A stretch of 64,000 nt of DNA from Prochilodus magdalenae (GCA_024036415.1 JAMWET010000034.1:358501-422500), one strand, 5' to 3'; shown: positions 1-12,599, counted from the stretch's first letter. The notes: generated by a model from the letters alone, not told the origin. A program made the numbers and translations.

Positions 1-593
1 AGATGCTCGGATGTGTCCGAATCCACCCATCTGGTTTTTCCGAAGAGTTTCAGCCCAAAAGGCCCAATGCGGTACGTTTTTAAGAGGCGGATCATGGTGC
101 TGACAGCAGCGCAAAGAGACTCCTGTTATAAGCGCATGGAGAGAAAGCTGAACTCCCTGCTGTTAAACCGAACACCAGCAAAAGAGGAGGCCTTTAGTTT
201 TAGACAGAAAGACGACGGGTATCATCTTGACAAGTGCAGAATTACGATTGTGCACAAACACATAAAGATAGACAGAGAAGTGAACAGGAAGATCCCAAAA
301 TACAACAAACAACAGACTAAGCTGATTCACTATCTGTTCTCTGGTGTTTTCATTTATTTACACTCCAGAGCAGGTTATATACACAGTGCCATAGGATGAC
401 GGATTTGGTCTAAAAAACTTTTAGTGGTTCTTTAAATGAAGAAGAACTTTTTTTAAAGTGTCAAGAGCCGCGACATAGTGTGCATGTTCTAATAGGAACT
501 CTTCATAATGTAAAGAGACTTTACTTTATGGGGGGATACTTTATGTTCTTCCCACGTCTTTCATAAATCACTTTTTCTAAAACTGATTCAGAT

Positions 594-968
594 ACACTCA
601 TCGTCAAAACAACAGGAAGTGGGTGCTGTTGGGAAGGAAGATAAAGATTACCAGGAACAATAAATGATGATAAATTTAGACTGATATGGGGAATATTTAT
701 TGAGCTACACATACAGAAGCAGTGTCTCGCAGTATGGCGTCGGGCCACCACATTTGATAACATAACATGCCAGATGTCTTGGCATGGAGTTGTAGAGGTT
801 CCTAATGGTGTCCTGCGATAATCCATAACGGTCCGTGTGTCATGCACCAGTCTGCCAATGGTGCTGGCACTAACAGGATGACCGAGTGAATCACTGCTTG
901 CTAAATGTCTCCAATCCTGGCTGTTGGATCAGTCAGGTACAGCAATAAGGCTCGTCCTCGTATCACAC
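594..968 (-). pseudogene. Tc1/mariner transposase relic (3' part and terminal region)
   Basis: On the minus strand the broken frames contain a GLSQDTIRNLYNSMPR-type segment, the C-terminal end typical of fish Tc1-like transposases, followed by a CMCSSINIPHISL tail. The tail and flanks are shared with the relics at 5809, 7522, 25504 and 43448. It is frameshifted and has lost its catalytic part. Confidence 0.65.
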
Positions 969-1167
969 TTTTATTAAAAGCTTGTTATAAAGACTGGTAT
1001 AGAAAATGAATGTGGTGAAAAGTTCTTTAAACTTTATTGTATTATAGTCTTTATTAAAATTGCTAATAGAATGCTACTACTTGTATGCTAGCTAGCTACA
1101 ATATAGTTACATATAAATCTCCTTCCACTCCTGTTTTGAACGCATCTGATGCTCTATATCTAGTTCA

Positions 1168-1350
1168 ATTTACAGCATTTAGCTGACGCTGAGCGACTTA
1201 CAAGGTTAATGATTACAGGTAGGCCAACGTAGTGTTAGGAGTCTTGCCCAAGGACTCTTATTGGTGTAGCTCAGCATAGTCACCCAGACTGGGATTCGAA
1301 CCCCAGTCTCCCACACATAGTGGTGGCACCCTGAGTAGTGCTACCCCAGC
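1168..1350 (-). repeat. tRNA-derived SINE, copy 1
   Basis: Reads in minus sense as a tRNA-like head (GGTGTAGCTCAG and box B GGTTCGAATCC) followed by a GACTCCTAACACTA body and a tail ending GCTAAATGC. The head is Pol III promoter-like. It is not a tRNA gene: the rest does not fold as a tRNA. Confidence 0.75.
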
Positions 1351-4004
1351 TACCCAGACAATGGTGACACCAGCTTCCAACGTCGGCAGCTTCTTGTGTG
1401 AATTTTTCTGTTCCACCTTAAATGATGCAGTAGTTACATTGACGTCTCAGTGGCTAGACTGTAACTGCTGCACCATTAAAGGTGGGATGGGCAAATTTGA
1501 TCGTTGAACTTTATTACGCCTATTGCTGCAGATTAGAGGGTTTCGAAGATCACTGCTAAGAAAGTGGTGCACTTGAATTGGTGTTCTTGAAGGGCTGTCC
1601 CTTTCATTCCACAGGGGAAGATTTCAACCACTATTCCTTGCAACTCCGTTCCAACAGGCAAGGTGACACTCGAAAGCAAGGGGTAGGGCTAAAAATAGGA
1701 ACTGGGAAGCGAAAGTGTTTCATCTACAGCAACAACTTTTAATACGAGCGTGCCGTACCATGCAAACATAGTTTCTCTCATACAGTAAACATTCCTCCTC
1801 TGTCTTAGTGGCTTTGAGGGGTTTGTTCCAGGAATCAAGGCCATTCATCAAAGCTTTCCAGGGACAGGCTCTCCATGGTGGTCGACGTGAGAGCGGCTGC
1901 TGCTGACAGTGATGCTGCTACCTGGAGGAATACTGATGGAAGGAACGCAGTGAACACAGGGCCTCCGGAGTTGTCTGACAGCCTACTGTCACCAGCGCCC
2001 CCCTCAGGGCGAGCACGGCCTCCGAATCTGAATCGTGAGAAACGTTAGTACTTCATTCCACCCCTCTCCACTTTCACCTCCAACAGGGTCGTACATGGAA
2101 GTACTCGAAGTGGGATGAAGTGCTTTTCATCCTCTTCATCCTCCTTCTCTCAGACATGGGCCAAAGACAGAGACAGGGCACTGGAGCGAGGGCTGAAGGA
2201 CAGAGCAGATGTCAATCACCGTTGATTTCCAAGGGAATTAAAAAAGAATAAAAATACACCCTTGTTCACTCGAGGATCCATCAAGGATTAATTGGCTGTA
2301 CTTTGCGTTTCCGAGGGGGAAAAGGCTCGGCCGTACAACAAAACTATCCAAAAAAAGAGAAATAAAAAAAAGGGAGAGAGGAGTCTTTCAGGGTTGAAGT
2401 GGGAGACGATCAAAATTCCAGTAGCGTGCAAAGCAGGTTGGATGAGGAGGGAAAATGCACCTTTCCCTCCTGCCCACTGCAGAACTCACAAGTGCAACCA
2501 ATTAGGGTAATTGAAAACAGAAGATGTGTCCAATTAATAGTGTCTTTGGAGAAGGCGGCAGCGATGCATTGTGGTTAGAGGCAGGGGCGAGAGGAACATT
2601 GGCAATTACTTACGTCTCACATGCCAACGCAATTATCCATCTGCAGGAGGGGGTTCTTGTAAATAAACAATGGGACAGGCAAAAAGCTGGCAGGTGGGGA
2701 AGAGAGCGTAGTGGGGTATTAGGTTGAGAATTTGCCCACCGGGGGGAAAAAGCCCTCGTGATGGGAGGCACTGGACCATACCTTTGCATAATACCCCTTT
2801 TAGGCAAAAGCACCAAGTTGTCAAAGGCATCTGGACTGCGGACATTCCCGCCGATGGACCTGTCAGAAAGGTCTCGTGGCGAGCTTTATCCAAGCGTCGT
2901 CCTGCCTCGCATGTCAAATCACGCATGGGCACTCATCGTCCGCTTGTTGCTTGTAAGTCAAACACTTTTCAGGCCTTTTTCATCTCCCACCCCTTCCACG
3001 TCTACCAACAGCAGCACACGGCAATTTGTATTGATCACTCTGACAGCCATTGTGCGGGTTCTTATTCAACGGGGTGGCTACGAGTGAGCGGCACTTATTG
3101 CTATCAAAATATGGCAGGGAGATGTCTCATAAGTAGTTAGCACGGCTGGAGAAAAGTGATGGGGGATTTTTTGACACGCGTTTGTGTGCTGTGTTTTGGG
3201 GAGGGTAGCATGCGCCGGTGGAAATTAGCATTTAAAGTACTTGCTCACCAGGCATTAGCTAACCTTGTGTGCTCAGTCAATATGCCCCCCGCTGCCCTTT
3301 AAAAACTCCCCGTCTCTCCCCCAGGAGTTGCTACGAAATGCTCCAAAAAGTTCACTGGAAGAGCTTTCCTGTATGTTTTCATGGTTGAAGCCAAACTTGT
3401 CCAGGCCCTACGAATATTAGCAATGCTTCACTTAGAGAAGGCTTGTCTTCTCCTGCTTCCTTTAGTTTCGTATCTACAGAAGCAGGGCAGAAACCTTCTT
3501 GGGGGGGGGGGGGCAGAGGATGGGAGCAGTATACCGGTCTACAGTGAGAAGTGCTGTAGATAGGCAAACCCACCGCTAGCCTTAATGTTTCTTCAGAGCT
3601 CCACTGCAGGCATAAGCCTGTCCCTTTGGCAGTCATGTAATCCTAGGAAATCACATAACTGCACAAGCATGACCCAAAACTGACAGACGAATATTACAAT
3701 GTAGAGCTGTCAATCAGGTGCCTTGCTTGCTTTACAGTTTACTGCAAGCCAGCATTCAGACGTCAGGGCAGAATCTACTGATAACTGGAAAATGGCATAA
3801 GCTTTTTCTCAGCCTCCGTATTTGAATGCTTCAAGTGCAGCCAAGCAACGGTCGGTCAGTAGCAGAAAGCAGGCCTGTGTTCAGATATTTTTTGGGGCAT
3901 GCTAAAGAAAAACTAAAGGGCTTCCAGAATGTGAATGAAATAGAATTAACAGAATAATAGAATTTTATACATACTGCAGATACTCGTCTCAATTCAGCCT
4001 AATA
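1351..4004. other. Intergenic, non-repetitive, with candidate conserved non-coding element at 2190-2760
   Basis: I see no gene and no recognised mobile element. The part 2190-2760 is complex sequence with a forkhead-type site (GTAAATAAACA, 2659-2669) overlapping a SOX-type ACAATGG (2667-2673). Around 3501-3512 there is a run of twelve G. Open frames of 60-138 codons here overlap each other on both strands and match nothing I know. Confidence 0.3.
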
Positions 4005-4539
4005 TACAGGGTTGGACAATGAAACTGAAACACCTGTCATTTTAGTGTGGGAGGTCTCATGGCTAAATTGGACCAGCCTGGTGGCCAATCTTCATTAATT
4101 GCACATTGCACCAGTAAGAGCAGAGTGTAAAGGTTCAGTTAGCAGGTAAGAGCACAGTTCTGCTCAAAATACTGCAATGCACACAGCATTATGGGTGACA
4201 TACCAGAGTTCAAAAGAGGACAAACTGTTGGTGCACGTCTTGCTGGCGCATCTGTGACCAAGACAGCAAGTCTTTGTGATGTATCAAGAGCCACGGTATC
4301 CAGGGTAATGTCAGCATACCACCAAGAAGGATGAACCTCCACCAGCATCACGTAGTGACCTGGCCACTATCCTGCAAGAAGAATGGCTTAAAATCCCTCT
4401 GACCACTGTGCAGGACTCGTATATGTCATTCCCAAGACGAACTGACGCTGTATTGGCCGCAAAAGGAGGCCCTACACCATACTAATAAATGATTGTGGTC
4501 TAAAACCAGGTGTTTCAGTCTCATTGTCCAACCCCTGTA
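4005..4539 (+). mobile_element. Tc1-like non-autonomous element, copy A
   Basis: A 535-bp element with terminal inverted repeats: left tacagg(g)gttggacaatg, right end its reverse complement (cattgtccaacccctgta), in a TA context. Inside, the plus strand codes for the start of a Tc1-type transposase (MGDIPEFKRG, ARLAGASVTKTASLCDVSRA, a paired-like helix-turn-helix). A stop follows and most of the catalytic region is absent. It is an internally deleted, inactive derivative related to those at 15307 and 27203. Confidence 0.85.
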
Positions 4540-4745
4540 ATTGCATTATTATATGAGCAGAGATATGAACTTTCATCTCCTGTAATGTTAAGCTGTAACA
4601 TCAGCTACAGAAGACCTTTCCCACCACTTTAAGAAAAGAAGCCCAAATGGAAGGTCATCATTATAAGATATAATGTCACAATTATGAGAAGCGAGTCATA
4701 ATTATGAGATAGGACGTTATACGTATGAGACAGAAAGTTTAGATT

Positions 4746-4905
4746 TAGGGATTTAGCTGACGCTCTCATACAGAGCGGCTTACAAGGTTATTCGTTTTAC
4801 AGGTAGGCCAGTGCAATGCTTGGAGTTGGCCCAAGGACTCTTATTGGTGTAGCTCAGCATTTGCCACATAGGGTGGTAGCTGTCGGGTGGTGGTGTTAAC
4901 CACTG
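4746..4905 (-). repeat. tRNA-derived SINE, copy 2 (truncated)
   Basis: Same family as the SINE at 1168 in minus sense: tail (gatttagctgacgctc), body (caaggactcttattggtgta) and a degraded head near 4905. Confidence 0.6.
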
Positions 4906-5808
4906 AACCGCACCAACTATGCAAAACATTATTAGATATGAAGTTAAAAAATATGAAAAATAATAATAACCACATTATAGAATATTATGTTTTTTAACAG
5001 AGTTGTGAAAAGGAGGGTCCCAAACCTGTGTCTGCTGGCCATGAATACTGCATGTTGTAACTGTTATCAAGAGAGACAATTTTTTGGAGCAATGTGCCAT
5101 TGTTGGAGAAGGTGGACTTCCTCAGTGTATAAGGACAGCTTCTGAATTCACAGCAGCTGTCTTACTTGCGTTGGCACCACAGTAAATAAATCATCCTGTC
5201 ACAAAATATTCCGGAAAATTGCTGTTGTTCCAGGACAGCGTCAGGCTATAGCCTTATAAATGCATTCATCAGTTAAAGCCCTTCAAATTTTTGAGAGTCA
5301 TCTTCATAGAGTAGAAGGCATGCGATGCTGCTTTCCAATTTGGCCAAAATAAGGCAGCTGACTCAGGAAAGCCTGTGTCTCAGGATTGTGTAAATGTGGC
5401 CTACTCAGGTAGCTGCTTCCAGAACTGACAACCTTAACTGTGTTAACCAAGTCAGTCCTAAATATTTACATTATAAAGGCCTTAAATATAAATGTACCTG
5501 GTTTTAGATGTTTATTTGGGAACTTCCATTCATTTTTAGGAGCCAAAAAAAATTAAAATGTAAAAAGAAAACTGATCAGGGTCTATTTTTCTTACTATAT
5601 CAAACGTTTTGGCTGATAAGAATACTACTCTAAGAATAAGCTACTCTTAATAAGTGCTGACTGGCTCATTGGCTGAGTAGAGCAGTCTGTGCTCACTAAA
5701 GTCCTGAACATACATGAGACACCTTTAAAACGTCCTCTAGATTCATTTTAAAAGCTCTCAAAAACATAGTGGAGTGTTCAAATACACTTAAAATTAAAAG
5801 AAGAGTTG
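4906..5808. other. Intergenic, AT-rich, no feature seen
   Basis: No open frame, repeat family or RNA gene that I can support. Confidence 0.3.
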
Positions 5809-6461
5809 TACAAATAGTTGCACCCAGAAGGAACCAACCCACAGGAATGAAACTAGGTAGGTAGGTTTGACATTGTGAGGCATCAAATGATTCAAGTTTC
5901 CCGCTCGGCCGTGCAGGCGATATTAGTAAGGACAGGGCTTATCACTGCACCTGAGTGACGACAGCCATGATTATGGACATCCAGTGAGCAGTGAATGCCT
6001 TCATTAGCAATCCTATTAGTGCCAGCAGCATTGACAGACGGGTGCATGCCACAGGACTACATGCACACAGACTGTTAAAGACGACTGCCCTTAACGCCAT
6101 GTCAACCTCATCATGCGTCACACAACTAGAAGGCCTGTTGTCACTCTACCTCCACCACTGCTGCTACAAAATCTGCAGGAACTGTGTGAGAATATTCAAG
6201 CTGCATGGGACGGATTATCACAGGACACCATTAGGAACCTCTACAGCTCCATGCCAAGATGTCTGGCATGCTATGTTGGCTAACATGGCAGCCCAACACC
6301 ATACTGAGAGACAGACTTCTGTATGTGTAGCTCAATAAATATTGTCCATATCAGTCTAAATTTATTATTATTTATTTACTGGTGACCTTTATCTTCTTTC
6401 CCAACAGCACTGCAGTCCCACACTTCCTACTGGGTGCAGCTGTTCTTTAGATGATGAGTGA
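5809..6461 (+). mobile_element. Tc1/mariner relic with terminal repeats
   Basis: The left end (agttgcacccagaaggaa) is answered by a right end (ttcctactgggtgcagctgt) in inverted orientation. Between them is a decayed transposase: a VSRSAVQA-like helix-turn-helix scrap near 5895, and near 6170 an NLQELCENIQAAWDG-like, then GLSQDTIRNLYS-like, C-terminal stretch. There are many stops and frameshifts. Confidence 0.75.
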
Positions 6462-7521
6462 AATTGATTTAGAAATGTTCTTTCTCCTCTAGTGCCTGAC
6501 AAGCCCAAAAGACACTGAGTGGCAATTCTCTTCACTAGAAATTCTCCTCAGAAATCTCCCTCTGAGGGCAACCAAGAGGGATGACCTGAAACTGTAAAGA
6601 ACAGAAAGAAAAAGGTGTGAAAAAATGTACTTGAGGCAAAACCTGTGGACTGGCAAAGAAGAGATTAGCTTAAAGCAGGTATAAAAATTTTTTTTTGGCA
6701 ATTTTCCTGAGTTGACATCAGCACTCAGCATTCAGACACAGGCCTCTTTTCTGGCCCTGTGGGAGGTTCACCTAGTGGACCACAGCCCCGGTCAGTGCTG
6801 GCAGAAAGGCATGCAAACCTCAGAGTTTCAGGAGCAAAAGCCGCTACATCATTCGACAGCTAGTCTCGCTAACTCTAAACATGCTGCGGCTGCATTCCCA
6901 GATTTGTTTACGTGCTCCTAATCACTCTGGGCTCCACAAAGTAAATAAACAGAAACAGATACCAATCCATGTTTTTCCCATCATCACCCTGAAATGCGTG
7001 CTTGTGGTTTTCCCCATATATGTATGAGCTGCATTTAAAGCTTCACAACGTGAGTGCATAATTGAAGTGATGGACCCCGGGGCCCGTTTCTCATCATCAT
7101 GCAGCTGTATGAAATAAGGACCGCCGCTCTGGCCGCGTCCAGAACCAAAGCCCCGCGGCCTTCCCATCCTGAGCGCTCCACGGCAGATCCAGAACATTAA
7201 AGGAACAAAGTAATCACTCCGTTCACCCCATACCGCCCCCCACCCCACCTCCCCGGTTGTGTGTGGAATAAGCGCGCATAGATTCATTGGTTTTCAGCAC
7301 ACGGATATGAACACAAGGAAGTCTTGATTATTTCATGAACTATGAGAGTTAGAGCAGGAGGTGGAAGTTACATTACCACACATCAGTTCTTAGCCGGTCT
7401 TGCCTCTTGACCTGCCTTTTGTACCATTAAACCGCCACCCAAATACCAAATATATCTGCTAATACCTCAATACACAAAACACATGGTTGCTCATGACTGC
7501 AGAGTAAAAACTCTAGACTAG
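6462..7521. other. Intergenic, no gene seen
   Basis: Mixed-composition sequence. The part 6940-7290 is GC-richer and has a 121-codon minus-strand open frame with no recognisable domain, which I do not call as a gene. Confidence 0.25.
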
Positions 7522-8532
7522 TTGTACCCAGAAGGAAGCAACTGACAGGAATGACACTTGGTGGGTAGGTTTGACCTTGTGAGACATGTGGATGATTCGA
7601 GTTTCATGCTCGGACATGCATGTGGCTTAGGCAACGGGTCTTTTCACTGTACCTGACTGACCCAACAGCCACAATTGTGGACATTCAGTGAACAGTGATG
7701 CCAACTATGAGTCGTCCTGTTAGTGCCAGCACCAATGGCAGACAACTACACACCTACGTGCTTGAAGACCATTACAACACCTGTCCTTAACACCAAATCA
7801 ACATAGCCAAAGACTGCAATAGTGTCTGGGTTGGTGTAGCTCAGCGGCTCAGTGGCTAACACCACTACTTGCCAAGTAGCCACCACCACACGTGGGAGAC
7901 TGGGGTTCAAATCCTGGGCTAGGTGACTTTGCTGTGCTACACCAATAAGAGTCTGTGGGCAAGACTCCTAACACTACACTAGCCTACCTGTAATATGATT
8001 ACCCTTGTAAGTCGCTCTGGATAAGAGTGTCAGCTAAATACCATAAATGTAAATTTGTCGTACCAGACTGTCATGGAGTTACTCAGAATGGCAGTGGGTC
8101 ATCTTCAGTAATGAGGCCAGTTTTTGTTTTGGTGGAAATTACCACCTCCATCAGTGGAGGCCCAGTGGTCAGCTCCATGATAAACAAACTGCTGTCACAT
8201 GTCCAGAGGGCCTGGTGCCACCTCCACCCCTACCACACCATCTGCAGGAACTGGTGTGAGAATATTTGAGCTGCAGGGGACGGATTACCACAGGACACCA
8301 TTAGGAACCTCTACAACTCCATGCCAAGACGTCTGGCATGATACATTAGTAAACATGACGGCCCGACACCATACATACAGACACTACTTCTGTATGTGTA
8401 GCTCAATAAATATTCCCCATATCAGTCTAAATGTATCATCGTTTATTGTTCCTGGTAACCTTTACCTTCTTTCCCAACAGCACTGCAATCCCACACTTCC
8501 TTCTGGGTGCAACTATTCTTTTGATGATGAGT
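7522..8532 (+). mobile_element. Tc1/mariner relic, interrupted by a SINE
   Basis: Same family as 5809-6461: left end gttgcacccagaaggaa near 7523, and right end ttccttctgggtgcaacta near 8497. The transposase scrap includes a WQWVIFSNEA-like segment around 8090 (a decayed FSDES motif), then the C-terminal NLQELVENI/GLQGTDYH region. A SINE (7831-8054) sits in the middle and explains the break. Confidence 0.75.
7831..8054 (+). repeat. tRNA-derived SINE, copy 3 (full length, nested in Tc1 relic)
   Basis: Head TTGGTGTAGCTCAGCGG with box B GGTTCAAATCC, body with AAGACTCCTAACACTAC, tail GTCGCTCTGGATAAGAGTGT and TAAATGTAAAT. The long tail resembles the LINE-derived ends common in fish SINEs. Confidence 0.85.
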
Positions 8533-8639
8533 GTAGTTAGAGTCACATAGAGTACCGAGTCTAAGACCAGCTTCTATTTATTCAGTTTCCAGTTAAAGTG
8601 ACTTTATTAAATGAAGTACTTTAAGTTTATCCCATTTTC

Positions 8640-9290
8640 TTCAGTTTTTAGTTTGTCCACACACAAAACGCTTTCATCACCCCCCTCCCACAGTCCAGTC
8701 CACACATATGCAGTCAGGTCAATTGGAGATGCTAAATAGCCCCTAGGCGTGAGTGTGGATATGGATGTGTGTCTGTGCATCTGCCCTGCATTTCCTGCCT
8801 CCTGCTGTCACGCAGGGTTGGTGAACGAGGAGGCAGGATGTAAACGCAAGTCTTTTAATAAATCACAAAAGGGCAAAACAAAACCAAGAAACACAGCAAA
8901 AAGAGGGGAATAGTAAACAGAACACTAATCTAACAGACAAGAACTCTAACATGAAACATGACCACAAACAAAGTCCATGAAACCAAAACACCAAGCAAAC
9001 ACACAGGGGACAACAGGCCATATAAAAGAACAAAGACCAACACGGAACACCTGGGAAGGGGCGGGGCTACAAACACGGGACATGGAGGGCGGAGACAGGT
9101 GGGGCACATGACCAAAACAGACAGACGCACATGGGGCATGACAAAGATCACATGACCTAAACAAAAGCACATGGATGGGGACTGGCAGACAGATGTAACA
9201 CCTGCCCACTGAGTGCTAGGACAGGCTCCAGCACCCCCCATGACCCAGAAGGACAAGGTGGTTTAGGAGATGAGTGAGGGAGTTTTCAGC
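8640..9290. repeat. Dispersed repeat split by a solo LTR
   Basis: The two halves (8640-8800 and 9206-9290) have the phrases cacagtccagtcc, caattggagatgctaaat, and ggacaggctccagcaccccc followed by gacccagaaggac. These are hallmarks of a repeat spread through fish genomes. Related fragments are at 22765-23095, 23375-23490, around 25600-25690 and 35905-36040. Confidence 0.55.
8806..9200 (-). mobile_element. Solo LTR with 5-bp target site duplication
   Basis: A 395-bp unit beginning tgtcacg and ending tgtaaca, so TG...CA with short inverted ends. It is flanked on both sides by the same pentamer cctgc (8801-8805 and 9201-9205), a perfect 5-bp duplication typical of LTR retroelements. In minus sense a TATA-like CTTTTATATGG is followed about 170 nt later by ATTAAA near the end, so the LTR probably reads on the minus strand. 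No internal gag or pol is present. Confidence 0.8.
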
Positions 9291-9759
9291 CATAGAAATG
9301 ACACAGATCAAAGCGAATGATATTTTCCACTAAACTTCATCAGCAACTGGAGCAAAATCAGTTATCAGTGAACTAGTCCATTAATAACTCTTGTTTTATT
9401 AATGTAGATGGAATCCTACAATAAGCACAGACCTATGCCGTTAAGTGGTCCTTTCACAGTGGAAGGATGGACAGAAACACCTGTGGATTGTTCAGATCTG
9501 AAGCACAATTGGCGCTTGACTGGAGCATCAAGAGCTCAATGAACATGAAAGGCACATTCAAGCTAATCTCTAATGGACGCATTGGTAGGGTATGGTCATT
9601 TATTTAAAGGTCCTTCAAAGCATCCTCCTCTTTGTAGGATTAAAAGACACTTATAGCGTAAGTCAATGGGCACTGTAGCACCTGAACTGAGTCAACAGGT
9701 TTTGCTATGGAAGTATGTAAAAACGATTGACCATGGATTAATGGACCATGGAATAATGG
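9291..9759. other. Intergenic, no feature seen
   Basis: No gene or repeat that I can name. Confidence 0.25.
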
Positions 9760-9970
9760 TTGGTGTAGCTTAGTGGGTAACGCCACTACTCAGGGTGCCA
9801 TCTCTACATGTGGGAGACTGGGGTTCGAATCCCAGTCTGGGTGACTATGCTGAGCTACACCAATAAGAGTCCTTGGGCAAGACTCCTAACACTACGTTGG
9901 CCTACCTGTAATCATTAACCTTGTAAGTCGCTCTGGATAAGAGTGTCAGCTAAATGCCGTAAATGTAAAT
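9760..9970 (+). repeat. tRNA-derived SINE, copy 4 (best preserved)
   Basis: Near-complete unit: TGGTGTAGCTTAGTGGGTAA head (box A), GGTTCGAATCC (box B), ACACCAATAAGAGTCCTTGG linker, GTCGCTCTGGATAAGAGTGT tail, then TAAATGTAAAT. A good reference copy for the family. Confidence 0.88.
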
Positions 9971-12599
9971 TAGAACAGACCCACAATCCACTTTGTCCCA
10001 GCTGAAAACCCCTGTCCTTCAGCCCAAGAGTAAGGTTATCCCAAGAAGATGCGCTACTGATAGAAAGAAAGGAAAGGAGCTCTGTGAAAGGTCTTCACAG
10101 GCCTGCGACCCACTCTGCTCCACACACACAAGGAGGCTACGTGTGTAATTAATGGGCTTGCTCAATACCTAATTAGGTGACAAATGTCCTAAAGACCTGG
10201 GCTGTGATGAGATTTTGAGCGATCTGTTCGCTTCTATCTGCAGAAGCTAATGTAATTGTGAGGCTCATCACCGCTTCCCTGGCTACCCCGCAGGTCCTCT
10301 CGCGAGGCGGCACTAAATGAACTTCACGGCGACTGAATCAGCTCCACTTCCTCTCAGCATGATAATGCCAGCATCTCCCGCCTCCGGGACGTCCCACACA
10401 TTGCAGGCAATCTGCTGGATAAATAAGAGCCAGCACAAATAGATACCTAAATAATAAGCCTGGAGCTATGGCCCACACTGGGTAGCAACAGAGTTTCTCT
10501 CTCTTCCTCTCCTTCCCTTCCTTCCTCCCACAGAGTAGATGCAGTTGAAGCATGGCGTCCGGCCGGTTTAGACAAGCCAATCTTTCCTAAGGATGTCAAG
10601 AGCAGCGAGTGTGGACAGCGGCCCCGGACGCACCTCTAACTCTGTCTCAGTTGACAGCTTGTTCAGGAGTGGAAGAAGGGAGATTGATCGATGACGATGA
10701 TGCTTGAAGCCCAGAGGAGTGTCCAAAGACTCAGTGAGAGGCATCAGTGAACAGATACTTTGGCCAAGATTCAGTCGTCAGCCTCCAGCATAACGTGTTC
10801 AAGCAAAGCGCAGATTCCGACTCTGTGCTGAGTGAGTTTTACAATTGCATCTATTGCGGCGATGTAGGCTGATTGTGGTTTTGCTGTCAGTCACTAAAGT
10901 TGTCTACTTGAGGGTGCATTGTGTCAAACAGTGTCATATAACAGTAACACCTCTTAGTCATTCCCTCATGCTCAATGAGGAATGCTATCTGCAGCGAAGG
11001 CAAAGTTACGAGGTGGCCAGTGCTACCCAGTGCTACCCTAGCAAGAAGTATGGCCACTCGTCTGGGCACCCTAGTTAAGGTCAGTCAACCGATCAACCAT
11101 CATCAGTAAAGCGGCCACTAAAACACAGTTGCTCTACCTACTGTGTGTTATTATGCTTTACCCTGCCCTCAGGGTAGCTACCGGTCAGCTCTAATGAGTC
11201 TCATTCAGCATTAATTAGTCTGATTCAGAGTCTGCATTTAATATTAGTGTATCTTGCTGTTAACTGTGCTGGCTAATAGGCATGTGTATGTGAGCCACTT
11301 TCCGAAGTAGGCCATACGCTATTCTAACTAGCAAAAATTAATGAGTTATAATCATAAAGTTTAAAAGATATAGCACCAATACTCATAACAGATCAGTTTC
11401 AATGCTCACCCTGGCACTTTAATCAATCAGTCAATCTTTGTTTTCAGTTGTCACACATTAAGGGTGATCCTCATTTCAGTGTAGTCGAGCATTTACATTT
11501 TAATTAAGATGTAAATATATTTTTTAGATTTTTAAAATGTTTTAATGCATTTTAATCTGCAAAACTACATTAAAAGAAAGACGTAGGACAAATGTACAAT
11601 AAACTCAAACAAGATACATGGTAAAAGAATTAAGAGAACAATTAAAATGTAATCATTAATGGGCAAAAAAATTTGTTCAATATAATAAATTATTTCATAA
11701 AACATAAAAGTGTACACTGGCAAACAAAAATAAATAACAGGGAATAAAATGATCATAAAAAGTAATTAAATTTTATAATAAAAATGAAAAAAATGAGATG
11801 AGGTAAAATAACACATTTTGGAAAATTAAATATATATAAAGATAAACTCAGCATCTCTTTCAGAGGTCAGCATATGGACATATGACCCACTCCAACTCGG
11901 AACCAGTAGATAAAACTTATCAACATATTCATGCTGTGAGATGATAGAAGTGAAATGATGGTTAGACCTGTAATGACAGTATTTTGAGCTCCTATAGCCT
12001 TCTGCCTTGATTTAGCCTTTAGCTAGCATAGCAGAATGCTATCCAGGCTAGTGTATCCCCTAGCCCTACCAGCACTGGCCCTCTGTCAATCAGCTGCATC
12101 ATTGCAGGTCTTGATGCCTGTTGCTTTAACGAAGCTATATAAAAGCTGACAGTGCTCACGGCCAGCTACTGATAACTTCATCTTCAGTGCACTTCGTTCC
12201 TCTGAAAGTTGATGTGACTGCTTTGCATAACCGTCACTACTTTTTCATTCGCACCATTATCCAGTAACCCTATGGTTTGTGGTGAAATCTGTCCTAACTG
12301 TTTTAAACAGGTTTGTGAAATACTAGTGAACCATGTGGTGTAGCAGTCCAGACAATCTGGCTGATCAGCTGGGTCAGAGGTCAGGAAGAACATCAAAATG
12401 TGCAGAGTAGGTTGAGAACCATTGATCTAGATAAATGCCTGGAAACGCTGTGTTCTACCTCCACCCAGGCTGGACTGTCTTTGTAGTGCATGAGTGTACG
12501 AGGGATGAAGGACTGGTGCACCTGTAAAGTAACTTGGCTCAGTGACCTCTCATCCACACCACAACGGCAAGGCTTTGATGGCCCACCTCCGCCGTCGAT
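9971..12599. other. Intergenic; candidate conserved non-coding element at 10130-10600
   Basis: No gene is seen. The part 10130-10600 is complex and non-repetitive, with two homeodomain-type cores (TAATTAAT at 10146-10153, TAATTAG at 10170-10176) and ATAAATA-rich stretches. 11500-11830 is AT-rich without gene signs. Confidence 0.35.

Noticed and set aside
13..399. 128-codon frame at the left edge
   Set aside because: No domain, no homology I know, and no splice context.
8930..9256. 108-codon minus-strand hydrophobic frame
   Set aside because: It lies inside the solo LTR and reads its low-complexity sequence.
7831..9970. tRNA genes at the GGTGTAGCTCAG...GGTTCGAATCC motifs
   Set aside because: Seven dispersed copies share a long non-tRNA body and tail, so these are SINE heads, not tRNA genes.
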